Program-made: the position numbers and the translations under genes
Part shown: positions 42,204 through 49,572 of the stretch, piece by piece
Layout: every line of letters begins with the position of its first letter
How positions within the stretch are numbered: the stretch's first letter is position 1
Assembly (NCBI RefSeq): GCF_003944765.1
Contig: NZ_RWIU01000002.1
Location: 124,001-188,000, forward strand
DNA: 64,000 nucleotides
Direction: 5' to 3'
Origin: Hymenobacter perfusus
GTDB taxonomy: Bacteria; Bacteroidota; Bacteroidia; Cytophagales; Hymenobacteraceae
Notes under the pieces: model-generated
What the model was told of the DNA's origin: nothing
What the model saw: the letters and a program-made list of their open reading frames with translations, nothing else
The model's database searches: none

Positions 42204-42581
42204 TTACAGCTGCCGAGCTGCCAGCAACAGCACAATCCAGCCGGCAATGAGCAGCACCCCCCCGATGGGCGTAACGGCTCCCAGCTTGGTAATACCGGTG
42301 AGGCAAAGCACATACAGCGAGCCGCTGAAAACGAGGATGCCACCCAGCCACAGCCAGGCTGCCGTGCCCAGGCTGCGCAGTTCCGGTTTCAGGTACCACA
42401 GGATACCGACGGCCAGCAGGGCCAGCGTATGAAAAAACTGGTAGCGCACGGCTGTTTCAAACGTTTCGAAGCGGCCCGTCGCCTCCAGCATTTTGCGCAG
42501 CCCGTGAGCGGCAAAAGCCCCGATGCCCACGCTAAGCGCCCCCAGCAGGGCCGCCAGTTGAATAATAAGTCGTGCGGTCAT
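42204..42581 (-). CDS. DUF423 membrane protein
   Basis: 125 residues with four membrane segments. The DUF423 signature is ALLGALSVGIGAFAAHGLRKML near the start and FETAVRYQFFHTLALLAVGIL, then SGSLYVLCLTGITKLGAVTPIGGVLLIAGWIVLLLAA. This family of small membrane proteins (YwdK-like) is widespread and has no firm function. It ends next to the shared terminator. Confidence 0.9.
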   Translation of the reverse strand: MTARLIIQLAALLGALSVGIGAFAAHGLRKMLEATGRFETFETAVRYQFFHTLALLAVGILWYLKPELRSLGTAAWLWLGGILVFSGSLYVLCLTGITKLGAVTPIGGVLLIAGWIVLLLAARQL

Positions 42582-42586
42582 AAGTC

Positions 42587-42717
42587 GTTGTTCGTTTTTC
42601 GTTGCTCTGTTTTTTGTTACGTGTTTTTCGCTGTTGGTTCTTCGTAGCTCGTTTGGGGGCTAGGAAGGCGTATCTGCTCCAGATATCCGAAAACGAACAA
42701 CCTTTAACGAAAAACGC
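42587..42717. repeat. TTCGTTTTTCGTT-type inverted repeat
   Basis: GTTGTTCGTTTTTCGTTGCT (from 42587) and AAAACGAACAACCTTTAACG then AAAAACGC (up to 42717) face each other across 70 bp. It is low-complexity and lies between DUF423 and YggS; it may form a stem that ends yggS transcription. Confidence 0.4.
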
Positions 42718-42718
42718 A

Positions 42719-43384
42719 TTATCCCCGGGCACCGAAGATGGCACTGCCGACGCGTATCAGGGTACTGCCTTCGCGCAGGGCCAGGGGAAAGTCGGAGCTC
42801 ATGCCCATGGATACTTCGCGGAAAGCTGCATCCTCGGGGAAATAGAGGGCTTTGAGCTTGTCGAAGTAGCCGCGCAAAGTGCGGAACTCCCGGCGCAGTT
42901 GGTCTTCGTCGGGGGTGAAGGTGGCCACGCCCATTACGCCGGTCAGGCGCACATGGCGGCAGGCCCGGAACTCAGCCGAGCCCAGAATTTCCTCGGCTTC
43001 GGGCAGGGAGAGGCCGGTTTTGGTTTCTTCGTCGGCAATGTGGAACTGGAGCAGTCCTTCAATTATCCGGTCATGCTTGGTCGCCTGCCGGTCAATTTCC
43101 AGCAGGAGCTTCAGGCTGTCAATGCTTTGGATAGTGTGCACGAAGGGCACAATGTACTTGACCTTGTTGGTCTGCAGGTGCCCGATGAGGTGCCACTCCA
43201 CGTCGGCGGGTAGCTCGGGCTGCTTGGCGGCCATTTCCTGCACCCGGTTCTCGCCAAACAGGCGGGCCCCGGCGTCGTAGGCTTCCTGCAACCGTTCCAC
43301 TGGGTGCGTTTTGGTGACGACTACCAGCCGGGCGGCCGTGCCGGTAAGTTGCTGCTGAATATGCTGTAGATTCTCTTTAATCAC
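42719..43384 (-). CDS. yggS: YggS-family PLP homeostasis protein
   Basis: 221 residues. LVVVTKTHPVERLQEAYDAGARLFGENRVQEM carries the PLP-binding lysine (K in VVTKTHP) and the GENRVQE motif. WHLIGHLQTNKVKYIVPFVHTIQSIDSL and SMGMSSDFPLALREGSTLIRVGSAIFG are family signatures. It is the PLPBP/YggS family that buffers free PLP and affects amino-acid metabolism; it is not an alanine racemase. The promoter at 43462-43469 gives a leader of about 75 nt. Confidence 0.94.
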   Translation of the reverse strand: MIKENLQHIQQQLTGTAARLVVVTKTHPVERLQEAYDAGARLFGENRVQEMAAKQPELPADVEWHLIGHLQTNKVKYIVPFVHTIQSIDSLKLLLEIDRQATKHDRIIEGLLQFHIADEETKTGLSLPEAEEILGSAEFRACRHVRLTGVMGVATFTPDEDQLRREFRTLRGYFDKLKALYFPEDAAFREVSMGMSSDFPLALREGSTLIRVGSAIFGARG

Positions 43385-43461
43385 GGATTTTTTCGAATTA
43401 AGGCGGATTTCGGGGACGGCGCGGGGCTGGGATGTTCCGGCCGGTTGTATCCGACGTGGGG

Positions 43462-43469
43462 CAAAGCTA
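43462..43469 (-). promoter_or_regulatory. -7 promoter element of yggS
   Basis: CAAAGCTA (TAGCTTTG on the minus strand) within the 17-bp block GGCAAAGCTACGTGCTG shared exactly with the icd promoter. Confidence 0.7.
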
Positions 43470-43594
43470 CGTGCTGAGGCTGGAACACGGCCGACAGCAC
43501 TTGAAACCGCACCAGCTGGCCGGATGTTGAGGAATGTTCAGGCTTGCTGGCCTTTTCATCCGCAAAAGCCTGCCAATCTGCCCTAATCCGTGAG

Positions 43595-44638
43595 CTAGTC
43601 TTCCAGCGCGTTGGTTAGAAACGTGTTTTTCAGGGCCAGCCACAGCAGCCACAGACCGATACACCAGAACAGATAGGTGCGGTAGTAGTCAAGTGTGTTA
43701 CGGTAGCGGGTCTGCTTGATTTCGGACTTCTCGTAGCGGTTAATCTGCCCGAAAATCTGCCGGAGGCCGGCATTGTCGGTGGCGCGGAAGAACTGGCCCT
43801 CGGCCGCCTGGGCAATCTGGCGCATGGTGGTTTCGTCGAGGCGGGTTTCCACGAAGCGGGGCTGTCCGGCTTCGTCAGTGCCGTAGGGTACGGTGCCATC
43901 CTGCCCCAGCCCGATCGTGTAGATTTTGAGGCCGTAGGCGTGGGCCAGCTGGGCGGAAGTCAACGGGTCGAGGGAGCCAGCCGTGTTTTCGCCGTCCGAA
44001 ATCAGGATGCAGACTTTGGTTCGGGAACGGGAGTCGCGGAGGCGGTTGGTGGCCACACCAAGGGCGGTGCCAATGGCCGTGCCGTCGTTCGGAATCATGC
44101 CCAGACGCAGCCCCTGGAGGTTGTCGCGCAGCAGGTCATAGTCGGTGGTGAGCGGGGCCAGGGAGTAGGCGTCGCCGGCAAATACCACCAGGCCCACCCG
44201 GTCGCCCTGGCGGCCGTCGAGGAATTCACGGGCCAAGCGTTTAGCGGCTTCCAGGCGGTTCGGCCGCAAATCCTGCAGCTCCATGGAGCCCGATACGTCC
44301 AGCACCAGCAGAATATCAATGCCTTCGCCGGTCTGCACCACCCGCTCATCGGTCCGCTGCGGACGGGCCAGGGCCACCACCCCGAAGCTGAGGCTCAGGG
44401 CCAACACTACATCGGGCACGAAACGCAGCACGGTGCTCCAGTCGCGTGGGAGCTGTCCGGCCACAAACGCCACGCCCAGCTTCGAACGGTGCCGCCGGGC
44501 CATCACCCACCGCAGCACAAACAGCAGCGGCACCAGGGGCAGCAGCAGCAGCAGCCGTGGCTGTTCCCAGGTATAGCTTACGAGGGTGCTGTAGCGCACA
44601 CTATCCAGCAGGGAAGTCAGAACATCGGGCCAGGGCAT
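43595..44638 (-). CDS. BatA-like vWA membrane protein
   Basis: 347 residues from ATG 44638. N-terminal hydrophobic helix (PRLLLLLPLVPLLFVLRWV), a second (VLALSLSFGVVALARP), a vWA domain with MIDAS DVSGS (114-118) and GDRVGLVVFAGDAYSLAPLTTD, NDGTAIGTALGVATNRL and a C-terminal membrane segment (YLFWCIGLWLLWLAL). This is the layout of BatA in Bacteroides aerotolerance operons. It is the last of three genes (DUF58, BatD-like, BatA) on the minus strand. A further in-frame start upstream begins with TTG and is less likely. Confidence 0.87.
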   Translation of the reverse strand: MPWPDVLTSLLDSVRYSTLVSYTWEQPRLLLLLPLVPLLFVLRWVMARRHRSKLGVAFVAGQLPRDWSTVLRFVPDVVLALSLSFGVVALARPQRTDERVVQTGEGIDILLVLDVSGSMELQDLRPNRLEAAKRLAREFLDGRQGDRVGLVVFAGDAYSLAPLTTDYDLLRDNLQGLRLGMIPNDGTAIGTALGVATNRLRDSRSRTKVCILISDGENTAGSLDPLTSAQLAHAYGLKIYTIGLGQDGTVPYGTDEAGQPRFVETRLDETTMRQIAQAAEGQFFRATDNAGLRQIFGQINRYEKSEIKQTRYRNTLDYYRTYLFWCIGLWLLWLALKNTFLTNALED

Positions 44639-44698
44639 GCGCAAAAATAAGGAGGCAGAAATAGAAGGGAGCCGGCAACGCGGCCTGGGAGTTACAGC

Positions 44699-45640
44699 TC
44701 AGGTGGATTGCTGTGCGGCTACGCGAGCGTACTGCCGCTCCGCAAACGTGCGCAACAGTACAAACGCCAAGTCCGTTTCCGTCTCGTCTTCCGAGAACTG
44801 ATTGCCATACACTACCCGGTCGGCCAGGCGCAGGGCCAGGCTCACGTCGGCATCATTTTGGTAGTGGGCCACAATTTCGCGGGTGGTCAGGCTGCTGATG
44901 TTGTTGTCTTCGAGGGCGGAGAGGTAGTTTTTCCAGAGCGTAATGGCCCGCTCCATATTAGTGAGGGAGCGGGAAAGGGCAAACCGCTCTACGTGGCGGG
45001 CGTACTGCGCCAGAAAATAGGCGTGGTTTTTCCGGAGCCGGTAGTGCCGGTAACGGCGACGCAGCCGCTGCCGGAACCCCAGAACCAGCGCCCCGGCCAC
45101 CGCCAGCACGGCCGCCAGCCCCGCCAGCCAATACGGATAATTGAACTGTGGCTCCACGGGCAGCAGCTGCAGGTTCTGGCGCAGCACCGGTGCCCCGGAG
45201 CCTGCGGTGGCCGGAGCCGTGCGGACCAGGCGTACCTGCGTGGGTGCCGTGGGCAACAGCAGCGTATCGCGCCCTTGCAGCAGGGTAACGGGTAGCGTCA
45301 GGGTCTGCACTGAGTCGAGGCTGAAGGTGCGCAGCCGGTACACGGCCCGGTCGAGGCTGCGGCCCTGCCGGGTGCGGGTAGGCGAGTAGCGGCGACTCAC
45401 GTACTCAAAAGGCGTAAAATCGGCGGCGGAGTCGGGGAAGATAATTTCCCGGCTGGGCGCGTGCCGGTAGCTCAGCTCAAACTCAATGATTTCGCCCACG
45501 CGTACCGTTGGCTGCCGAAACCGGCCCCGGGGCACGGTATCGGCTGGGGCCTGGGCAGCCACCTGCAGCACCCCCAGCAGCAGGCAGCCCAGGGCCACGC
45601 TCGAAATCAATTGCGCACGGCCCTGCTTACCCACGACCAC
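44699..45640 (-). CDS. BatD-like membrane protein
   Basis: 313 residues from a GTG at 45640. Signal-like start (LISSVALGCLLLGVLQVAAQ), an extracytoplasmic beta-rich domain (VRVGEIIEFELSYRHAPSRE..., FTPFEYVSRRYSPTRTRQG), one membrane segment (YWLAGLAAVLAVAGALVLGF) and a basic cytoplasmic part. It lies between the DUF58 and BatA genes and overlaps the DUF58 gene end by 14 bp. The position and layout point to a BatD-type protein, but the sequence is too divergent to be sure. Confidence 0.65.
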   Translation of the reverse strand: MVVGKQGRAQLISSVALGCLLLGVLQVAAQAPADTVPRGRFRQPTVRVGEIIEFELSYRHAPSREIIFPDSAADFTPFEYVSRRYSPTRTRQGRSLDRAVYRLRTFSLDSVQTLTLPVTLLQGRDTLLLPTAPTQVRLVRTAPATAGSGAPVLRQNLQLLPVEPQFNYPYWLAGLAAVLAVAGALVLGFRQRLRRRYRHYRLRKNHAYFLAQYARHVERFALSRSLTNMERAITLWKNYLSALEDNNISSLTTREIVAHYQNDADVSLALRLADRVVYGNQFSEDETETDLAFVLLRTFAERQYARVAAQQST

Positions 45641-46526
45641 CGCGTTGGTTACGCCGCCGGAACAGGTTCACCAACTGCGGAACGAAGTCGGTATCGGTGG
45701 CAATGGAGAGGTACTCGGTGCGGTGGCGGCGGCAGATCTGGCCAATCTGCTCCCGGTTCTGCTCGTAGGTGGCGCGGTAGCGGGCCCGGAACGCCTCCGA
45801 CGAGGTATTTACCCACACCGTCCGGCCCGATTCCTGGTCGTGGAGCGGAATGATGCCCAGGGGCGGGAATTCCCGCTCGCGCTGATCCAGCAGCTGCAGC
45901 ACCACCAAATCGTGCTTGCGGGCCAGCATCGTCAATTCCCGCTCGTAATCGGCGTCAATGAAATCGGAAATGAGCAGCACAATGGTGCGCCGTTTGAGCA
46001 GCCCCAGGGCCTGCTTGATGCCCGCCGCCACGCCCGTTTGCCGGCTACGGGGCTCCAGCTCAAACAGCCGCTTGATGAGGGCGTACGCGTGGCGGGTACC
46101 TTTGCCGGGCGCGAGGTAAAACTCCTTCTGATCGGAAAAGGCCAGAATACCGAGCTGCGCGTCCTGGCGGGCAGCGGCCAACGCCAGCACCCCACAGATT
46201 TCGCGGCCCACGTCAATTTTGCGGCGGTTAACGGCGCCCACCTGCTGCGAAGCACTTACATCAAGCAACAAAAGCACCTGCTGTTCACGTTCTTCCTTGT
46301 AGGTCTTCACGAAGGTGCCGTGGCCCTTGCTGGATACTGCCCAGTCAATGGCCCGCACTTCGTCGCCGTACTGGTATAACCGCACGTCGTCGAACTCCAG
46401 CCCGGTGCCTTTGAAGACGGAATGGAAATCACCCTGCAACTGGGCATCTACCGCTTTCAGGATGCGGATTTCCATCTGGCGGAGCTTGCGTACGAGCTGC
46501 TGGAAAGGCGAATCAGCGGGTTTCAT
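45627..46526 (-). CDS. DUF58 protein of the Bat operon
   Basis: 299 residues. The DUF58 block is FHSVFKGTGLEFDDVRLYQYGDEVRAIDWAVSSKGHGTFVKTYKEEREQQVLLLLDVSASQ, with MIDAS DVSAS. A vWA-like domain follows with AQLGILAFSDQKEFYLAPGKG and IVLLISDFIDADYEREL. In complete Bat operons a MoxR ATPase gene precedes DUF58; here the gene starts divergently from a DUF4296 gene and moxR is absent. The operon probably supports stress tolerance or envelope functions. Confidence 0.92.
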   Translation of the reverse strand: MKPADSPFQQLVRKLRQMEIRILKAVDAQLQGDFHSVFKGTGLEFDDVRLYQYGDEVRAIDWAVSSKGHGTFVKTYKEEREQQVLLLLDVSASQQVGAVNRRKIDVGREICGVLALAAARQDAQLGILAFSDQKEFYLAPGKGTRHAYALIKRLFELEPRSRQTGVAAGIKQALGLLKRRTIVLLISDFIDADYERELTMLARKHDLVVLQLLDQREREFPPLGIIPLHDQESGRTVWVNTSSEAFRARYRATYEQNREQIGQICRRHRTEYLSIATDTDFVPQLVNLFRRRNQRGGRG

Positions 46527-46550
46527 CTCGACTAAACTACGGCTTACTCC

Positions 46551-46558
46551 TAACTTTG
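46551..46558 (+). promoter_or_regulatory. -7 promoter element of the DUF4296 gene
   Basis: TAACTTTG matches TAnnTTTG exactly and ends 5 bp before the GTG start, suggesting a leaderless or nearly leaderless mRNA. Confidence 0.65.
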
Positions 46559-46563
46559 CAGCT

Positions 46564-46950
46564 GTGAAACGATATTCCTTCCGCCTGCTGGGCTGGCTAA
46601 GTGCCTTGAGTCTGCTGGTTGCCGCCTGCCAGAAACCCGAAGAAGTGCCTGTGCCTCAGCAACTCATCCCGCGCGACAAAATGGTGAGCCTGCTCATCGA
46701 AATGCATCTGCTGGAAGCCCGGACCGATGCCGCCGCCCTGCCCACCGACTCGGCCCGCGCCCTGTTCCGGCAGCAGCAGAAAAACGTGTACTGGCGCTAT
46801 GAAGTCAGTGACTCGGCTTTCGTGCAGAGCTACCGCTACTACGCCACCCACGAGAAGGATCTGGACGATATTTACGCTACCGTGGTAGATAGCCTATCGT
46901 TGCGCGAAGCCCGGCAGCAGGAGCCCGGCAGCCCACCGCCGCACCGGTAA
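46564..46950 (+). CDS. DUF4296 lipoprotein
   Basis: 128 residues from GTG 46564. Lipoprotein signal KRYSFRLLGWLSALSLLVAAC, then LIPRDKMVSLLIEMHLLEAR, VYWRYEVSDSAFVQSYRYYATHEKDLDDIYATVVDSL. This matches DUF4296, a small helical lipoprotein family specific to Bacteroidota. The GTG start fits the signal peptide and lies just after the -7 element; an upstream ATG frame would run through the divergent gene. Function unknown. Confidence 0.85.
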   Translation: MKRYSFRLLGWLSALSLLVAACQKPEEVPVPQQLIPRDKMVSLLIEMHLLEARTDAAALPTDSARALFRQQQKNVYWRYEVSDSAFVQSYRYYATHEKDLDDIYATVVDSLSLREARQQEPGSPPPHR

Positions 46951-46957
46951 GGTAAAA

Positions 46958-47034
46958 TGGTGAAATGGTGCGCTTGACGTTCTGCCGGGCCTGATGGCGC
47001 AAGCAGAACGTCAAGCGCACCATTTCACCACCTC
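46958..47034. repeat. Full inverted repeat, GTGAAATGGTG family
   Basis: GGTGAAATGGTGCGCTTGAC continued by GTTCTGC pairs perfectly with GCAGAACGTCAAGCGCACCA continued by TTTCACC, a 27-bp stem around about 16 bp. It may act as a terminator between the convergent DUF4296 and CsaA genes. It is related in sequence to the repeats at 47375-47475 and 23324-23372. Confidence 0.7.
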
Positions 47035-47365
47035 ACATCAGGCGGCTGCCGTTGGGAACGGGGCCGGCCAGTGCCGTCAGTACGATGTGCCCGGCGGCAT
47101 CGGGCAGGCCCGTAACCAATACCTCCGACATGAACCGTCCGATTTGCTTGGGCGGAAAGTTGACCACGCACAGCACCTGCCGGCCAACCAGGTCAGTGGG
47201 TTGATAGTGGTGCGTTACCTGCGCGCTCGTCTTTTTCAGGCCGATTTCCGGGCCCAGGTCGATAACGAGCTGATAGGCCGGCCGCCGCGCTTCGGGAAAT
47301 TCCCGGGCTTCCAGAACGGTGCCGGCCCGGATATCTACCAGCTCAAATTCAGCCCAGGTTAGCAT
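47033..47365 (-). CDS. CsaA-type tRNA-binding-domain chaperone
   Basis: 110 residues, a single OB-fold tRNA-binding (EMAP-like) domain: FELVDIRAGTVLEAREFPEARRPAYQLVIDLG, KKTSAQVTHHY (the conserved SAQ/T-type motif), LVGRQVLCVVNFPPKQIGRFMSEVLVTGL and a terminal NGSRLM. This is the full length of CsaA, a homodimeric putative secretion or tRNA chaperone. It lies between two copies of the GTGAAATGGTG repeat. Confidence 0.87.
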   Translation of the reverse strand: MLTWAEFELVDIRAGTVLEAREFPEARRPAYQLVIDLGPEIGLKKTSAQVTHHYQPTDLVGRQVLCVVNFPPKQIGRFMSEVLVTGLPDAAGHIVLTALAGPVPNGSRLM

Positions 47366-47374
47366 GTGGTGAGT

Positions 47375-47475
47375 TAGTGAGATGGTGAAATAGTGAGTTT
47401 TCCTTTCTGATGACCTTGGCGATGCAGTTGGCGCAAGTTGCGCAAGCAGAACGGTAAACTCGCCATTTCACTGTT
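47375..47475. repeat. Second full inverted repeat, GTGAAATGGTG family
   Basis: GTGAAATAGTGAGTTTTCCT (left) faces AACGGTAAACTCGCCATTTC (right) over a 25-bp imperfect stem with about 20 matches. The right part is preceded by GTTGCGCAAGCAGAAC, which also occurs in the copy at 46958-47034. Confidence 0.55.
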
Positions 47476-48031
47476 TCAAGGCAAATGCCTCCAGCTGAGT
47501 CAGGCGCTGCTGAATCTGCTGGTCCCAGGCTTGCTGGCGGGGGGCGTTAAGGCCGTGGTTTGTTTCCTGGTCGTAGCGGGCTTCATCACGCTGCCAGGTC
47601 AGAAAAGCCATTTTGGTGAGGTTGCCGAAGGCCGGCTGGAGCTTCTCGCAGTCGAGCTTCACCAGGCTGAGCTTCTGCCGCAATAGGCGGGCATGAATTT
47701 CGGTAAGGTCGAAGTGCAGCTGCTCGTGGCGCAGCAGGGCCGGCGAGGCCTGCGCCATGTTGCGCACCCACGATTCAGAGGGCGTAAATACGGCCCGCAC
47801 CTGCGCCGAAAACTGGTAATCGACGCAGCCTACCTTGGCATCAATAGTAGAAGAAGTGAGAGCCGCCAGCCGGTCGGAGTTGGGGCGGGCCTTGAAATCG
47901 GTCCAGGTGAGCGGGCGGGCGGCGCTCCATTCCAGCTTGGCGGGCGAAGCCGGCGGGGCGGTTTGGGTGGGAGCAGGAGCGAAGGTGGGAAGCAGGCTCA
48001 GTAGCCAGATGGGAGCAACAGACGACAGCAT
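47468..48031 (-). CDS. DUF922 putative secreted zinc protease
   Basis: 187 residues. The N-terminus (MLSSVAPIWLLSLLPTFAPA) resembles a signal peptide. The DUF922 zinc-protease motif is RHEQLHFDLTEIHARLL, with H102, E103, H106 and H113 as likely metal and catalytic residues. The preceding W-rich part (LEWSAARPLTWTDFKARPN) is typical of the family. Proteolytic activity is predicted from the motif; the substrate is unknown. TACCTTGC at 48072-48079 on the minus strand may be part of its promoter. Confidence 0.78.
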   Translation of the reverse strand: MLSSVAPIWLLSLLPTFAPAPTQTAPPASPAKLEWSAARPLTWTDFKARPNSDRLAALTSSTIDAKVGCVDYQFSAQVRAVFTPSESWVRNMAQASPALLRHEQLHFDLTEIHARLLRQKLSLVKLDCEKLQPAFGNLTKMAFLTWQRDEARYDQETNHGLNAPRQQAWDQQIQQRLTQLEAFALKQ

Positions 48032-48108
48032 TCGGCGCTAATGGCAAGCGAAACAGGTGGGAAATCAACCGGCAAGGTACGGCCCGGCGGCCGACTCACA
48101 ACGGGAGC

Positions 48109-49482
48109 TTAACGCGCGGCAAGGGCCGGTTCGTTCACGGCCGGGGCGAGCAATGCCGGCCGGTTGCGAAACCGCACCAGCAGCACCCCGGCCACCAGCG
48201 AGAGACCAGTCAGCAGCCCCACCCACACGCCTGTAGCGCCCCAGCCCAGCCGGAACCCCAGCACGTAGCCCAGCGGCAGTGCCACGGCCCAGTACGCCAG
48301 CAATGCTACCACCGAGGGCACCTTCACATCCTCCAGCCCGCGCAACGCGCCCAGCCCCACTACCTGCAACCCATCGGACACCTGGAAGGCGGCGGCAATG
48401 AGCAGGAGCGTGCCCGCCTGCGCCACCACGGCCGGGTCGTGGTTGTAGTAATGCGGCACGGTGTGGCGGCCCAGTACCAACAGCAAGCCCATCAGGCTCA
48501 TAAACCCAAACGTGATGAGGTAGGCCATGAGGCCTGCCTGTCGGGCACCGGGCGCATCATGGCTGCCGATGTGCTTACCCACCCGGATGGTAGCCGCCGC
48601 CGCAATGCCGCTGGCCGCCATATAGGTCACCGAGGCCACGTTGATGGCAATCTGGTGCGCGGCCAGCTGAGTGGCACCCAGCCAGCCAATCATGATGGCG
48701 GAAAAGCTGAACGCGCCCATCTCAAAAGTCATCTGGACCCCAATAGGAGCCCCCAGCCCGAGTAGTCGGCGCAGGCCGGCGGCATCGGGCCGCAGGTTAA
48801 GAGCCGCCGCCTGGCGGTAGGGGCGCAGGCGCACGGCCACCAGCACGTAAGCCGCCATGAGCAGTGCCATCAGTACGCGGGCAATAAACGTGGCCCAGGC
48901 CGCGCCCATCATGCCCATTTCCGGCATGCCCAGCTTCCCGAACACCAGCCCGTAGCACAGCACCGCATTCAGCAGGTTGGCCTGCACCGAGAGCAGCATG
49001 GCTTGCCGGGTGAGGCCCAGTCCTTCGGCAAACTGCTTAAACCCCTGGAACAGCATCAGCGGGAAAAACGACAGGAACATCACTTTCACCCAGGGCGCGG
49101 CCAACGCTACCACCGGTGCCGGCTGCCCGAGGTAGGGCAGCACCTGCGGGACCAGCAGCCCCAGCAAGGCCAGCAGTAACCCCGCGCCGGCGCTTAGCCA
49201 CACCCCATTTACCAGCAGGCGGCCCAGGCCGGGCACGTCGCGGCGGCCGTCAGCGGTGGCTACCAAAGGCGTGATGCCCATCGTGAGGCCCAGCCCGAGG
49301 ACCATCACCACGGTGCTCACGCTCACGCTCAACGACACGGCTGCCAGGGGAATTTTGCCGGTCTGGCCTACCACCATACTGTCGCACACATTTACCAGTA
49401 CGTGGCCCAGCTGGCTCAGCATCACGGGGTAAGCTAAATCGAGTGTGGGCCTGAGGTGGGAGCGGAAAGCGGAGCGGGACAT
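48109..49482 (-). CDS. MATE-family efflux transporter
   Basis: 457 residues with twelve membrane segments from ATG 49482 (MSRSAFRSHLRPTLDLAYPV). MATE features: ALPVMLSQLGHVLVNVCDSMVVGQTGKIPLAAVSLSVSV near the start and TQLAAHQIAINVASVTYMAASGIAAAATIRVGKHIGSHDAPGAR in the second half. It exports drugs or metabolites in exchange for H+ or Na+. The gene follows the aminotransferase gene by about 90 bp on the minus strand, so it may belong to the ergothioneine run. The TACCTTTG element at 49507-49514 argues that it also has its own promoter. Confidence 0.92.
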   Translation of the reverse strand: MSRSAFRSHLRPTLDLAYPVMLSQLGHVLVNVCDSMVVGQTGKIPLAAVSLSVSVSTVVMVLGLGLTMGITPLVATADGRRDVPGLGRLLVNGVWLSAGAGLLLALLGLLVPQVLPYLGQPAPVVALAAPWVKVMFLSFFPLMLFQGFKQFAEGLGLTRQAMLLSVQANLLNAVLCYGLVFGKLGMPEMGMMGAAWATFIARVLMALLMAAYVLVAVRLRPYRQAAALNLRPDAAGLRRLLGLGAPIGVQMTFEMGAFSFSAIMIGWLGATQLAAHQIAINVASVTYMAASGIAAAATIRVGKHIGSHDAPGARQAGLMAYLITFGFMSLMGLLLVLGRHTVPHYYNHDPAVVAQAGTLLLIAAAFQVSDGLQVVGLGALRGLEDVKVPSVVALLAYWAVALPLGYVLGFRLGWGATGVWVGLLTGLSLVAGVLLVRFRNRPALLAPAVNEPALAAR

Positions 49483-49506
49483 ACGGCAGTAACAAGCAAG
49501 AAGCCG

Positions 49507-49514
49507 CAAAGGTA
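49507..49514 (-). promoter_or_regulatory. -7 promoter element of the MATE gene
   Basis: CAAAGGTA (TACCTTTG on the minus strand) matches TAnnTTTG exactly, about 25 bp before the ATG. Confidence 0.65.
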
Positions 49515-49572
49515 CGACGAAGAAACCCCGCCCGGGCCGGAAACCTGAGCGGGGCTGCGGCTGAACTACCGC

